Source: Paenibacillus oryzisoli | Lineage (GTDB): Bacteria > Bacillota > Bacilli > Paenibacillales > NBRC-103111 | Length of the DNA stretch: 64,000 nucleotides | Direction of reading: 5' to 3' | Assembly: GCF_001653565.1 (NCBI RefSeq) | Contig: NZ_LYPB01000083.1 | Span: forward strand, 1-64,000 | The notes under the pieces: generated by a model | Seen by the model: only the letters and a program-made list of their open reading frames with translations | Told to the model about the DNA's origin: nothing | Database searches by the model: none | Shown: positions 25,284-34,818 of the stretch, one piece after another | Position numbering within the stretch: position 1 is the stretch's first letter | Layout: the number at the start of each line of letters is the position of its first letter | Translations under genes and position numbers: made by a program

Positions 25284-26969
25284 TTAGATTTTCAAAATAG
25301 CGCCGGCGCTAGCGTTTGTTACCATTTTCGTATAACGAGCTAGGTAACCAGAAGTAATCTTCTGTTGGAATCCTGCCCATGACTCACGACGTTTAGCAAA
25401 CTCTTCATCGCTGATTTGCAATTCGATTTTGCGTCCATCCATGTCTACGTCAATGATGTCACCATCATGTACGAAAGCAAGTGGTCCACCTTCCGCAGCT
25501 TCAGGGGACATGTGACCTAGTGAGATACCGCGGGAAGCTCCAGAGAAACGTCCATCCGTAATCAAGGCTACTTTCGCGCCTAGACCCATACCTACGATTT
25601 GGGATGTTGGTGCCAACATTTCTGGCATACCAGGTCCACCCTTCGGTCCTTCATAACGAATGACAACAACGTGTCCTTCTTTTACTTTACCGTTCGCGAT
25701 ACCGTATAGAGCTTCGTCTTGGGAGTCGAAACAGATCGCTGGGCCTACGTGACGTCCGCCAACGGACTTGTCAACAGCACCGACTTTTACGATACTGCCT
25801 TCTGGCGCCAAATTACCGAATAGAACAGCTAATCCGCCGCGCTCACTGTGAGGGTTCGTAAGTGGACGAATCACGTCAAAGTTCTGAATTTCACGACCAG
25901 CCACGTTCTCGCGAAGTGTTTGTGCTGTAACGGATAGACAGTCACCGTTGAAAGCACCTGGTTTTTTGAGCAACTCATTGATTACTGCACTCACACCACC
26001 AGCTAAATGCACATCTTCAATGTGGTAGTCGGAAGCTGGTGCGATTTTCGCAAGGTGAGGAACGCGCTCTGCTACTTCATTAATACGGGCAATCGGGTAC
26101 TCGATACCTGCTTCTGCCGCGATAGCCAATGTGTGAAGAACCGTGTTCGTGGATCCACCCATCGCCATATCCAAAGCAAATGCGTTATCAATCGCATCAA
26201 TCGTTACGATATCACGCGGCTTGATGTCTTTCTCGATCAGAACCATCAATTGCTTCGCGCAATCTTTAACGAATTGCTTGCGCTCTTCTGCAACAGCAAG
26301 AATGGTTCCGTTACCTGGCATAGCAAGTCCAAGACCTTCAGCTAAACAGTTCATGGAGTTCGCTGTGAACATACCAGAGCATGATCCACATGTAGGACAA
26401 CCATATTGTTCAAGCTCTTCCAGACCCGCTTCATCCAATTTGCCCGCTTGGAAAGCTCCAACGCCTTCAAATACGGAAGAAAGGGAAATGGATTTACCAT
26501 TTTTATCTTTACCAGCTTTCATCGGTCCACCACTTACTAACATCGTAGGGATGTTAACGCGGAGAGCACCCATGATCATACCCGGTGTAATTTTGTCACA
26601 GTTAGGAATACAAACCATGCCATCAAACCAGTGCGCGTTAACCACAGTTTCCAAGGAATCCGCAATAATCTCACGGCTTGGCAAGGAATAACGCATCCCG
26701 ATATGACCCATGGCAATACCATCGTCAACCCCAATAGTGTTGAACTCAAAAGGAACACCGCCAGCTTCGCGGATCGCTTCTTTCACGAGCTTACCAAATT
26801 CTTGTAAATGGACATGTCCAGGAATAATGTCTATATAAGAGTTACAAACCGCAATAAACGGCTTGCCGAAATCTTCCTCTTTAACGCCGGCTGCACGTAG
26901 TAAGCTACGGTGTGGAGCGCGGTCGAAACCTTTTTTAATCATGTCACTGCGCTGTTTTGGATGTGCCAT
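25284..26969 (-). CDS. ilvD: Dihydroxy-acid dehydratase
   Basis: Iron-sulfur dehydratase of 561 residues in valine, isoleucine and pantothenate biosynthesis. Cluster-binding cysteines lie in CNSYIDIIPGH (near 44), CIPNCDKITPG (near 117) and CGSCSGMFTANSMNC (near 190). The ATG follows GGAGGAAT. It stands alone, away from other ilv genes, and ends at a strong terminator. The 150 bases upstream show no T-box. Confidence 0.97.
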   Translation of the reverse strand: MAHPKQRSDMIKKGFDRAPHRSLLRAAGVKEEDFGKPFIAVCNSYIDIIPGHVHLQEFGKLVKEAIREAGGVPFEFNTIGVDDGIAMGHIGMRYSLPSREIIADSLETVVNAHWFDGMVCIPNCDKITPGMIMGALRVNIPTMLVSGGPMKAGKDKNGKSISLSSVFEGVGAFQAGKLDEAGLEELEQYGCPTCGSCSGMFTANSMNCLAEGLGLAMPGNGTILAVAEERKQFVKDCAKQLMVLIEKDIKPRDIVTIDAIDNAFALDMAMGGSTNTVLHTLAIAAEAGIEYPIARINEVAERVPHLAKIAPASDYHIEDVHLAGGVSAVINELLKKPGAFNGDCLSVTAQTLRENVAGREIQNFDVIRPLTNPHSERGGLAVLFGNLAPEGSIVKVGAVDKSVGGRHVGPAICFDSQDEALYGIANGKVKEGHVVVIRYEGPKGGPGMPEMLAPTSQIVGMGLGAKVALITDGRFSGASRGISLGHMSPEAAEGGPLAFVHDGDIIDVDMDGRKIELQISDEEFAKRRESWAGFQQKITSGYLARYTKMVTNASAGAILKI

Positions 26970-27118
26970 ATTATATTCCTCCTAGAATTCATATCTGTTA
27001 TGAAAAGAATGAAACTATCATACCACACTTCTCGCAATTTTTCTCCCTTTAGTGTGATAACGCATCAAAGTAAGTTCGGTATAGTTTTTACAATAATCAA
27101 CTTGTCACATTCATCGAC

Positions 27119-27769
27119 TTACTTCCTACCGAAGTCAGCCTTAATCTCGCCCCATTTTTTCGTGTCCCATTTGGCGATTTTATTCGTATACGAATTCGTA
27201 TGCAGCCATTTCAAGGCGCGATCCACTAAAGTCCATATTTCCGCCGTAGACGCATCTCGCACTAAATTAGTAGATACTTCCTTCTTCCGAATCCAACTTA
27301 GTGCTGTAACCGAATCCGTATAAATCGTTTGTTTACTTCCTTTTTTCTGGAGGTAAGCTAGAGCATGTACGATGGCTAGGAACTCGCCAAGGTTATTCGT
27401 TCCCTTAGATATCGGTCCTTGGTAAAAAATGATTTCACCCGTCCGCGTATCAACGCCCTTGTACTCCACGATTCCTGGATTTCCCGAACAACCTACATCC
27501 ACTGAAATACTGTCATAATCTACCTCAGGCGCCGACTCAGGCGTCGCTGATTTTTTAGCAGCACCTTGTGTTCCGCCGGTACCTTTTGCCGCAAAATTGA
27601 GTGACTTCTGCCACCCTTTCTCAAGTGCTTGACGAGCTTCCCCTTCGGATTCATAAGATTTGAACTTCGCTTGTGGATAGCCATTCGTTTGTGCTTGGCA
27701 TTCTGCCCAGGAGCGGTACACACCTGGCTTGTGCCCAACCCAAACCACATAAAACTTCGATGCAGCCAT
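27119..27769 (-). CDS. Ribonuclease H1 with N-terminal RNA/DNA hybrid-binding (viroplasmin-like) domain
   Basis: The N-terminal 50 residues (KFYVVWVGHKPGVY...GEARQALEKG) form a hybrid-binding domain; after a Gly/Ala-rich linker the RNase H domain has Asp91, Glu129, Asp152 and Asp202 as likely catalytic acids. It cuts RNA in RNA-DNA hybrids. The ATG at 27769 has GGAGTG 7 bases upstream; a GTG at 27778 lies within that site. It starts one base after the stop of the upstream gene, so the two are translationally coupled. Confidence 0.92.
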   Translation of the reverse strand: MAASKFYVVWVGHKPGVYRSWAECQAQTNGYPQAKFKSYESEGEARQALEKGWQKSLNFAAKGTGGTQGAAKKSATPESAPEVDYDSISVDVGCSGNPGIVEYKGVDTRTGEIIFYQGPISKGTNNLGEFLAIVHALAYLQKKGSKQTIYTDSVTALSWIRKKEVSTNLVRDASTAEIWTLVDRALKWLHTNSYTNKIAKWDTKKWGEIKADFGRK

Positions 27770-27770
27770 A

Positions 27771-28268
27771 TTATTCACTCCGTAATGTAAGTTGTAATTG
27801 CTTAACCAGCTCTTCGACGACTCTCACCGTATCCTGAAAATATGGACGGTAATCCAAATCTGCAACGAATCGCAAATAGGTTTCCCCAATGTCCACAAGT
27901 TGTTCGCGATAGACGCGAATCGGGATAACATGTGTCTCTAGTTCACGATACGAACCGTTTGTTCGTTCTTCTACAGAAGACAGCTCCAGCTGCTCCCCAG
28001 GCAAATGCCGAACAACGAAGGAGAAGCCTCTGCACTCTGGGTCACCGCATCCGCACACAAAGAAGGGCATCCGCTCCCATTGATCAGCAGGGGCAAACCG
28101 GTTTGGTGCTGTGTCATGCAGCGCACTGTGTAACAATGCAGGCAGACCAACATCAATGCATAAAGGTTCTTCAATAATCAGACTATCTTCCACAGACATA
28201 TGAACATCCGCTTGAATGATTTGCAAATCTTTATCTAGGGACCAACCCTTAATTGCTAGTTCAAACAT
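27771..28268 (-). CDS. Hypothetical protein with a CxCx4C motif
   Basis: Not recognised. The 165-residue product contains CGCGDPECRG near residue 80, a likely metal-binding knuckle, flanked by beta-rich sequence. The ATG at 28268 follows GGGGAGAGG; the frame extends 12 codons upstream without a site. The next gene, RNase H, starts one base after its stop, suggesting co-expression. No catalytic motif is evident. Confidence 0.72.
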   Translation of the reverse strand: MFELAIKGWSLDKDLQIIQADVHMSVEDSLIIEEPLCIDVGLPALLHSALHDTAPNRFAPADQWERMPFFVCGCGDPECRGFSFVVRHLPGEQLELSSVEERTNGSYRELETHVIPIRVYREQLVDIGETYLRFVADLDYRPYFQDTVRVVEELVKQLQLTLRSE

Positions 28269-28372
28269 GCCCTCTCCCCGCTTTCCTGACGTCCATTTCT
28301 CCATTATAACAAAGTCGTATCAATCCTGCTTTTACCCTTTTAACAAAAGGATTAAATTTCCATAAAAAAGCA

Positions 28373-28402
28373 TGAGTAATATTTACAAAACTGTTCATAC
28401 TA
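28373..28402 (+). promoter_or_regulatory. Sigma-G-type promoter of the second SASP gene
   Basis: TGAGTA (28373-28378) and CATACTA (28396-28402) with a 17-base spacer. The -10 is identical to that of the other SASP gene in the window and to the sigma-G consensus. Confidence 0.78.
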
Positions 28403-28425
28403 CCTATTACTGGAGGTGATATCAG

Positions 28426-28662
28426 ATGGCTACAGGACAATCTCGCAGCAGTAACTCCTTAGTAGTTCCTCAAGCTTCATCAGCCCTAGACCAATTGAAG
28501 TATGAAGTTGCTCAAGAATTGGGCATCCAAATTCCTCAAGATGGCTACTACGGTTATATGACGTCTTATGACACAGGTTCTATCGGAGGCAGCATTACGC
28601 GTCGTCTCGTTCAAATTGCTGAGCAACAACTTGCTGGTTCAAGCAATAAATTCAGCAGATAA
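28426..28662 (+). CDS. Small acid-soluble spore protein, alpha/beta type
   Basis: Second spore DNA-binding protein, 78 residues, with KYEVAQELGIQIPQDGYYG near residue 25 shared almost exactly with the copy at 21725. The GPR cleavage site and the C-terminal GSIGGSITRRLVQIAE block are intact. GGAGGTGAT precedes the ATG. It has a sigma-G-like promoter about 25 bases upstream and a terminator shared with the convergent iron-binding protein gene. Confidence 0.97.
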   Translation: MATGQSRSSNSLVVPQASSALDQLKYEVAQELGIQIPQDGYYGYMTSYDTGSIGGSITRRLVQIAEQQLAGSSNKFSR

Positions 28663-28687
28663 TTTCGCTCCAAAATACTTAAGCAAC

Positions 28688-28733
28688 AAAAGGGCCTTCA
28701 TCCGGATAATACTCGGAGAAAGCCCTTTTTTTC
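28688..28733. terminator. Terminator between the SASP and siderophore-binding protein genes
   Basis: AAAAGGGC pairs with GCCCTTTT, with a second inner stem (CCG / CGG), and is followed by TTTTTTT on the plus strand and a T run on the minus strand. Confidence 0.78.
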
Positions 28734-28736
28734 AAT

Positions 28737-29732
28737 CTATTTGATGTCGTAGATTTTGTACAAATCATCCAACATGATGTTGGCTGATCGAACGCCACCG
28801 CCTGTATTCCAAGTAGCGTCATTCACTTTAACTAATTTATTTTCTTTCACGACTTTTAAATTTTTCCAAAGCGGATCATTCATCCACTCTTGCTCTTGTT
28901 TATTTCCTTTGCCATCACCGGTTTCATACGTAAAATAGAACACACGGTCTGCGGCATCCAGCTCAGTTAAACGTTCTTTCGTAATGTCTTCGAATGATTT
29001 CTCGTTACTTTTGGCATCCGAGCGAGCGAAGCCTAGCTGTTTGAAGACAACACCTGAGAACATATCATCATAATAAAATCTCGTTTTACCACCCATAAAC
29101 CGGATGACTGCTATTTTTTCTTTCAGCTTATCGCCTGCTTTGGCTTTGAAATCATTGATTCGTTTATCGAAATCAGCGATGACTTTATCGCCTTCTGCCT
29201 TCTTATTTACCGCGTCTGCATACAGACTGAAGTTGTTTTTCCATTCACCACGCAGCGTTTCGGAGAAAACGGTTGGCGCAATGGCTTTCAATTGCTCATA
29301 CACTTTCTCTTGGCGGAGCTTATTACCAATAATTAAATCGGGTTTCAACGATGCAATAACTTCCAAGTTCGGCTGACCTTCAACACCAAGGGTAGTCACA
29401 CCTTGCATGTCCGCTTTAAAATGATCATACCAAGGATTACCATAAAAGGATTCAACAGCGCCAACCGGCTTAATTCCTAGAGCAAGCAAAGCTTCTGTTC
29501 CTTCATTTGTTAAAATAACAACACGTTTAGGATTAGCAGGTACTGCTGTTTCTCCCATAGCGTGCTTAATTGTACGAGGTGCATCCGATTTCGCTGTTTC
29601 TTGTGGTGCTGCGGATCCAGTCGTAGTTGATTCTGATTTCGCTCCACAAGCTGTTACAACCATGCTCAATACGAATAAACATGCAATAAGAGCCCATGTT
29701 CTTCCTAATGTGCGACGTTTTTTACTTACCAT
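28737..29732 (-). CDS. Iron-siderophore ABC transporter substrate-binding lipoprotein
   Basis: Class III (FhuD/FeuA-like) binding protein. The signal peptide ends VVTAC with the lipid-carrying Cys, followed by a Ser/Thr linker; the mature part has KRVVILTNEGTEALLALGI and NLEVIASLKPDLIIG. The ATG at 29732 follows GGGGGA; a start 20 codons upstream lies within the Fur box region. It is divergent from the permease and ATPase genes, with two Fur-type boxes between. Best comparison is the YfiY-type hydroxamate/carboxylate siderophore system. Confidence 0.91.
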   Translation of the reverse strand: MVSKKRRTLGRTWALIACLFVLSMVVTACGAKSESTTTGSAAPQETAKSDAPRTIKHAMGETAVPANPKRVVILTNEGTEALLALGIKPVGAVESFYGNPWYDHFKADMQGVTTLGVEGQPNLEVIASLKPDLIIGNKLRQEKVYEQLKAIAPTVFSETLRGEWKNNFSLYADAVNKKAEGDKVIADFDKRINDFKAKAGDKLKEKIAVIRFMGGKTRFYYDDMFSGVVFKQLGFARSDAKSNEKSFEDITKERLTELDAADRVFYFTYETGDGKGNKQEQEWMNDPLWKNLKVVKENKLVKVNDATWNTGGGVRSANIMLDDLYKIYDIK

Positions 29733-29767
29733 TCTGTACGTGTTCCCCCTTAGTTGACTATGAACAT

Positions 29768-29786
29768 GATAACGATTCTCACTACC
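29768..29786 (-). promoter_or_regulatory. Fur-type box of the siderophore-binding protein gene
   Basis: GATAACGATTCTCACTACC agrees with the 19-bp Fur consensus at about 15 positions and lies 36 bases upstream of the ATG at 29732. Confidence 0.72.
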
Positions 29787-29829
29787 TTGCACATAATACT
29801 AGATTATTAGTAGATTTGTCAATGTTTTT

Positions 29830-29848
29830 GATAATGATTCTCATAATC
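29830..29848 (+). promoter_or_regulatory. Fur-type box of the siderophore permease operon
   Basis: GATAATGATTCTCATAATC agrees with the 19-bp Fur consensus at 17 positions. It lies 70 bases upstream of the first permease gene; with the neighbouring box it predicts iron repression in both directions. Confidence 0.82.
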
Positions 29849-29917
29849 GTTGACTTCAACTTCGGTAAACTTTAAAATAAACGGAGCGAGAAAGCAGGAA
29901 GGAAGCAGACAACCATC

Positions 29918-30940
29918 ATGCGTACATCAACAACAGAACGACTCTCTCATTTTTACAAAAGTATCGGATTACTAGCGGCCGTTTGTGTACTCATCGCATT
30001 AATTCTCAGCAGTGTCCGGTTCGGCCTCAAAACGTACTCTTGGGATCAAATAACCACCTCCTTTGATCCTTCTGATAAACCCACAAATGAATCCATTATC
30101 ATTCAAACTGTGCGAATACCTAGAGCCTTGATTGCCGCTCTTGTTGGCGGAAGCTTAGCCGTCGCAGGTGCCCTGATGCAAGCCATGACTCGAAATCCAC
30201 TCGCTTCACCCAGTATTTTTGGAATTAATTCTGGTGCAGCATTTGCTATTGTTATAGCTGTTAGCTTTTTCAATGTATCCAGCCTCACGCAATTCACTTG
30301 GATTGCTTTTCTAGGGGCTGCCGTGAGCGCTACCTTGGTCTATGGGCTTGGATCGCTAGGACGCGACGGTTTAACACCGATGAAAATCACACTCGCAGGT
30401 GCTGCGATGACAGCTTTTTTCGCTTCACTCACACAGGGAATATTGCTAGGTAATGGCAAAGCCTTCGAACAAGTACTCTACTGGCTTGTAGGCTCTGTCG
30501 AAGGGCGGACAATGGCTATGCTGCAATCTGTGTATCCCTATATGCTGCTTGCTTGGATCGGTGCGCTCCTGCTATCCCCCCACATCAATGTCTTATCCAT
30601 GGGAGATGATATTGCCAAAGGATTAGGACAACAGACCGTGTACATCAAACTAATCACAGCACTTATCATTATTATTCTTGCTGGCGGCTCTGTAGCTGTT
30701 GCAGGCCCAATTGTGTTCGTCGGCCTTATGATCCCGCATATAGTTCGCTTTCTTGTCGGGATTGACTACCGATGGGTAATTCCATATTGTGCTGTGCTAG
30801 GTGGCATACTGCTAGTTAGCGCTGACATTGGCGCTCGCTTCATTATAATGCCGAAGGAAGTTCATGTCGGTGTCATGACCGCAATCCTAGGTGTTCCTTT
30901 CTTTATCTACATAGCACGTAAAGGAGGACTCCTAAAATGA
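29918..30940 (+). CDS. FecCD-family siderophore permease, first subunit
   Basis: Inner-membrane permease of 340 residues with about nine helices. Family motifs include IRIPRALIAALVGGSLAVAG near residue 65, GALMQAMTRNPLASPSIFG, and the ATPase-coupling loop PHIVRFLVG near 285. AAGGAAGC lies upstream of the ATG. It overlaps the next gene by 4 bases (ATGA). It would form a heterodimer with the second permease. Confidence 0.94.
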   Translation: MRTSTTERLSHFYKSIGLLAAVCVLIALILSSVRFGLKTYSWDQITTSFDPSDKPTNESIIIQTVRIPRALIAALVGGSLAVAGALMQAMTRNPLASPSIFGINSGAAFAIVIAVSFFNVSSLTQFTWIAFLGAAVSATLVYGLGSLGRDGLTPMKITLAGAAMTAFFASLTQGILLGNGKAFEQVLYWLVGSVEGRTMAMLQSVYPYMLLAWIGALLLSPHINVLSMGDDIAKGLGQQTVYIKLITALIIIILAGGSVAVAGPIVFVGLMIPHIVRFLVGIDYRWVIPYCAVLGGILLVSADIGARFIIMPKEVHVGVMTAILGVPFFIYIARKGGLLK

Positions 30941-31986
30941 GTACTTCTAAGCGAGATATTATGATTCGAAGTAAACGTTACTCTTTTTTAATTAGCAAAA
31001 AAGCCATTATCATTACACTATCTCTATTGCTTGCCCTCATCCTCATGATGATTATTAGCACAGGTGTTGGTAGCATTACGATCAAACCTTTGAATGTCAT
31101 AAAGGCTGTATTCGGCTATGGCACAGATTCAAGTACGATGATCGTTCGTACATTGCGTTTGCCTCGTGTTATCGTAGCTGTGCTAATCGGCGCATCTTTG
31201 GGCGTAGCTGGCGCTATTCTACAAGGGATTGTGCGAAACCCGCTCACATCACCAGACACGATTGGAACAACAGGCGGTGCAACGCTTGGCGCTGTATCTT
31301 TCTTCTTTTTTTTCTCAGATAAACTCAGTATTCATTGGCTGCCAGTCGCAGCTATTCTAGGGGCATTCCTTGCAACCCTGCTGGTGTACCTCTTCTCGTG
31401 GAAAAATGGCATTACGCCACTGCGACTTGTCCTCATTGGGACGGGACTTACTGCTGCAATGAGTGCAGTATCTTATCTCATGATGCTTACTGGTCCAATT
31501 GTACTAGCTCAGCAATCTCTAACATTCATGACTGGCAGTATCTATGGCGTATCTTGGGCCAAAGCGGTTTATCCCTTGCTCCCTTGGGTTGCAGTACTAA
31601 TTCCTGTTATCTTCTTTTATGCGCGGCACATCACTATCCAATCACTTGGTGAGGATATTGCACAAAGTGTAGGCAGCCAAGTACAGCGCCAACGGTTTCT
31701 ATTAATCATGCTTAGTGTTGCATTAGCCGGGGCTGCTGTCGCCTTTGGCGGTGCTATTAGTTTCATTGGGCTTATGGCTCCACATATATCACGTAAACTT
31801 GTCGGTCCTAGCTTCGGCTCCTTAATTCCTGTATCTGCACTCACCGGCTCTCTGCTGTTGCTGGTCGCGGACTTATGTGGTCGTTCCCTATTCAAACCAC
31901 ACGATATCCCAGCAGGCGTTTTCACAGCAGCCATTGGCGCACCTATTTTCATCTACGTCCTATACCGCAGTAGAAATCGCGGATAA
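30937..31986 (+). CDS. FecCD-family siderophore permease, second subunit
   Basis: Permease of 349 residues with VRTLRLPRVIVAVLIGASLG near residue 70, GAILQGIVRNPLTSPDTIG, and APHISRKLVG near 280. Overlap with the preceding gene at ATGA implies translational coupling. A basic N-terminus of about 20 residues precedes the first helix. Confidence 0.94.
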   Translation: MSTSKRDIMIRSKRYSFLISKKAIIITLSLLLALILMMIISTGVGSITIKPLNVIKAVFGYGTDSSTMIVRTLRLPRVIVAVLIGASLGVAGAILQGIVRNPLTSPDTIGTTGGATLGAVSFFFFFSDKLSIHWLPVAAILGAFLATLLVYLFSWKNGITPLRLVLIGTGLTAAMSAVSYLMMLTGPIVLAQQSLTFMTGSIYGVSWAKAVYPLLPWVAVLIPVIFFYARHITIQSLGEDIAQSVGSQVQRQRFLLIMLSVALAGAAVAFGGAISFIGLMAPHISRKLVGPSFGSLIPVSALTGSLLLLVADLCGRSLFKPHDIPAGVFTAAIGAPIFIYVLYRSRNRG

Positions 31987-32018
31987 TTAGCATTTGCACG
32001 AAAAAGGAGAACGAGCTA

Positions 32019-32849
32019 ATGACAACCTCAGATCAAGCACTCGAAGCCCAGTTGCTTCAATTGACATATGGCGATGCAACCATTTTCCAAAGTTTAAATC
32101 TGACCATCCCTAAAGGTAAAATAACAGTATTTATCGGCAGTAATGGCTGTGGCAAATCTACGCTGCTGCGCTCACTTGCTCGGCTCATGAAGCCTACTTC
32201 AGGGAATATTTTATTGAACGGCCATGAGATCGCTAAGCTCTCTACCAAAGAAGTTGCAAGACGAATGGCGATCTTGCCTCAAGGGCCAACAGCCCCAGAA
32301 GGTCTCACCGTCAGACAACTTGTCAAACAAGGACGCTACCCTTACCAAAGCTGGTTGCAGCAATGGTCTGAGGAAGATGAGCGCAAAGTGTTAAAGGCAC
32401 TCGAGCTTACCGATATGAAGGAATTTGCTGATCGCACTGTGGACTCACTTTCTGGCGGGCAACGTCAGCGCGCTTGGATTGCCATGACCCTAGCGCAAGA
32501 TACGCCTACTCTTCTGCTCGATGAACCGACCACCTATCTCGATCTTACACATCAAATTGAGGTATTGGACTTATTATTTGAACTGAACGAGAGAGAACAG
32601 CGCACCATTGTCATGGTTCTGCATGACATTAATCTAGCTTGTCGCTATGCGCACCATATTGTTAGTATTCAAAAAGGCACCATTTATGCCGAAGGCAAGC
32701 CAGAGGATATCGTCAATGCATCTTTGTTACGTGACGTGTTTGCTATGGATTGCCAAGTTACAACCGACCCTATCTTTGGCACACCGATGTGCATCCCCTA
32801 CGGCAAAGGTCGTAAATTGTTAAGAAAAGAACCCCAGTCACAATTGTGA
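32019..32849 (+). CDS. Siderophore ABC transporter ATPase (FhuC/YusV-like)
   Basis: ATP-binding subunit of 276 residues: Walker A GSNGCGKST near residue 40, signature LSGGQRQRAWIAMTLAQ near 145, Walker B TLLLDEPTTYLD near 168, H-loop His near 202. It follows the two permease genes by 32 bases with AAGGAGAAC upstream of the ATG. It completes a Fur-controlled importer with the binding protein at 28737. Confidence 0.94.
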   Translation: MTTSDQALEAQLLQLTYGDATIFQSLNLTIPKGKITVFIGSNGCGKSTLLRSLARLMKPTSGNILLNGHEIAKLSTKEVARRMAILPQGPTAPEGLTVRQLVKQGRYPYQSWLQQWSEEDERKVLKALELTDMKEFADRTVDSLSGGQRQRAWIAMTLAQDTPTLLLDEPTTYLDLTHQIEVLDLLFELNEREQRTIVMVLHDINLACRYAHHIVSIQKGTIYAEGKPEDIVNASLLRDVFAMDCQVTTDPIFGTPMCIPYGKGRKLLRKEPQSQL

Positions 32850-32860
32850 TCGGGGTTCTT
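32827..32860 (+). terminator. Terminator overlapping the end of the siderophore ATPase gene
   Basis: AAGAACCCC pairs with GGGGTTCTT, with an inner GTCACAATTGTGAT stem. The stop codon lies within the hairpin. Confidence 0.75.
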
Positions 32861-32888
32861 CTTCCACGAAATATGAAGGGTATAAGTG

Positions 32889-33251
32889 CTAAATCGTTCT
32901 TGCGAATGTAGCCATATTGTAATTGCTTTCGAACATGATGCTAATGGAAATAACATTCTTCCTTACCGCGAAGTCGAACATGATTTCCCCATGCGTCCAG
33001 CTCTTCTTGCGCTTCAGTGACTCGATTGCCATCTGACGAAAAGTTTGAAATTGTAGTTCAGTCAACCCCGCGTTAGTAACTGCTGGCAATACACCATCTG
33101 AGCTTTCAAAAGGCAAATGTTTAATGCCAAATTTGCCAATGTCATTGTTGCGAATATGAACAAAAACTGTACCTGAGTTCACATGGGAAAGCTCATCTTT
33201 AATCTTACGAAATACCACATCAATTTGTCTCGCGAGTGTCAACTGTTCCAA
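32889..33251 (-). CDS. Hypothetical 120-residue protein
   Basis: Not recognised. It starts MEQLTLARQIDVVFRKIKDE with a TTG codon that has GGAGGAG about 9 bases upstream. The sequence is mixed alpha/beta with an amphipathic N-terminal helix and no cysteines or catalytic signature. It is divergent from the chemotaxis transducer gene. It looks like a real small soluble protein by codon use and ribosome binding site. Confidence 0.7.
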   Translation of the reverse strand: MEQLTLARQIDVVFRKIKDELSHVNSGTVFVHIRNNDIGKFGIKHLPFESSDGVLPAVTNAGLTELQFQTFRQMAIESLKRKKSWTHGEIMFDFAVRKNVISISIMFESNYNMATFARTI

Positions 33252-33541
33252 TTTTGTATTACTCCTCCTTAAATTACGCTTATTTACTAATTATGTTAAT
33301 TTTTGTGACTGTAGACCTATTATACCTAGTCATTTTACATAATTCAACAGTTTATTTCCAATATTTTAACAATTCTCCATATTCTTTATATTCACTTAAT
33401 ATAATTTCCAATTTTCTTGTAAATACCGAACGATTGTTGTCGAAAAACTGTAGAATGTTTCCATGTTCGGTGATATAATTTTCAAATACACCTATTATTT
33501 TTCTCCATAAGTAAACAAATTTTGCAGAGGAGTCGGTCGGA

Positions 33542-34801
33542 TTGGAACAAATCTCATCCTTATCGTTCAGAAAGAAACTACAACTTGGTTGTTTTGCACT
33601 AATTGGTTTAAACTCGCTTTTCATGTTAATTGTAACTTTCGCCTCAGACTGGAACCGCTTACTTGGCATAATTTTCCTGGTTATCATTCTAGCTGGAAGC
33701 TTTCCCTTCATCCGTTGGTTTGAAGGTCAACTTACAGAACCCATCGATGGTATTTCCCGGATTGCCCTTAACATCTCCAAAGGCGACTTCTCTCAAAAGG
33801 TAGAAATCACATCTGACGATTCACTCGGTCAACTGGGCCAATCCTTCAATAAGATGATTGACAAGCTCCGCGATATTTTACGTGATACAGGATCGATATC
33901 CAAACAAGTTTTCCAAACAAGCCGTGATATCTATGTGAAGAATGAAAACTTTCGCAATGTTCTTGAGCAGGTGAGTATTTCGGCCCATGAGCTTGCTGCT
34001 GGTGCGGGACAAATCTCCGAGGAGATTTCCGGTGTATCCATCACTTCCAAGGATATTGAAGTGAAAATCGTCAATTACGCTGGATCAGCTAAAGAAATGA
34101 AAAACCGTTCCGATCTAATGATGACACTTGTTGAAAAAGGCCGCACTTCGGTGGAGAGCCAAGGCGTCGGTATGAAGCGAAATGTAGAAGTAACGAAACA
34201 AGTATCTGATACCATCGACATGCTAGCTCGCCAAGCTGCTGGGATTACGAGCGTTACGCGCTCCATTTCCGAAATTGCTGAGCAAACTAACTTGTTGTCG
34301 CTTAACGCTTCCATCGAGGCTGCTAGGGCTGGTGAACATGGCCGCGGTTTCGCTGTCGTAGCACAAGAAGTTCGTAAGCTTGCCGAAGAATCCACTTCCC
34401 TCACACGCGAAGTTTTCGGATTCGTTAAGAGCATTGAACAAGGCATTCAAGATGCAATTCGCAGCATTGGCGTCAATGAAGATGTCGTTAAGAAACAAAC
34501 GGTCCTCATCGATCAAACTGAAATTGTATTCGCTGAGATTGTTGGCAGCGTTGGCTTCATTTCAGAGGAAATTACTCGATTCGCAGAAGAAAGTGAAAGC
34601 ATGCTTCAAAGTTCTGGGCAAATCTCTGCTGCGATGGAAAATATTTCAGCGATTACAGAAGAGTCCGCGGCTGGTACGCAAGAGGTATCCGCATCGATGA
34701 ATGAGCAAATTTCAACCGTTCAGGGCATCGTCTCACAAGCGGAAGAAATGACGCGGGTCGTGACCCAGTTGCAACAAACCATTCAAATCTTTAAGCTTTA
34801 A
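33542..34801 (+). CDS. Methyl-accepting chemotaxis protein without extracellular sensor domain
   Basis: Two N-terminal helices (about residues 13-32 and 40-57) are separated by only about eight residues, so no external ligand domain exists. A HAMP domain follows (EPIDGISRIALNISKGDFS), then the MCP signalling domain whose hairpin tip is EQTNLLSLNASIEAARAGEH near residue 255. It would signal to CheA. The TTG start follows GAGGAG. Sensing must be through the membrane, HAMP, or a partner. A strong terminator follows. Confidence 0.9.
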   Translation: MEQISSLSFRKKLQLGCFALIGLNSLFMLIVTFASDWNRLLGIIFLVIILAGSFPFIRWFEGQLTEPIDGISRIALNISKGDFSQKVEITSDDSLGQLGQSFNKMIDKLRDILRDTGSISKQVFQTSRDIYVKNENFRNVLEQVSISAHELAAGAGQISEEISGVSITSKDIEVKIVNYAGSAKEMKNRSDLMMTLVEKGRTSVESQGVGMKRNVEVTKQVSDTIDMLARQAAGITSVTRSISEIAEQTNLLSLNASIEAARAGEHGRGFAVVAQEVRKLAEESTSLTREVFGFVKSIEQGIQDAIRSIGVNEDVVKKQTVLIDQTEIVFAEIVGSVGFISEEITRFAEESESMLQSSGQISAAMENISAITEESAAGTQEVSASMNEQISTVQGIVSQAEEMTRVVTQLQQTIQIFKL

Positions 34802-34818
34802 GTTTTGATGTGGAATTG

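Noticed and set aside
26970..27118. T-box leader upstream of ilvD
   Set aside because: No T-box core, Stem I motif or terminator hairpin could be found in the short interval.
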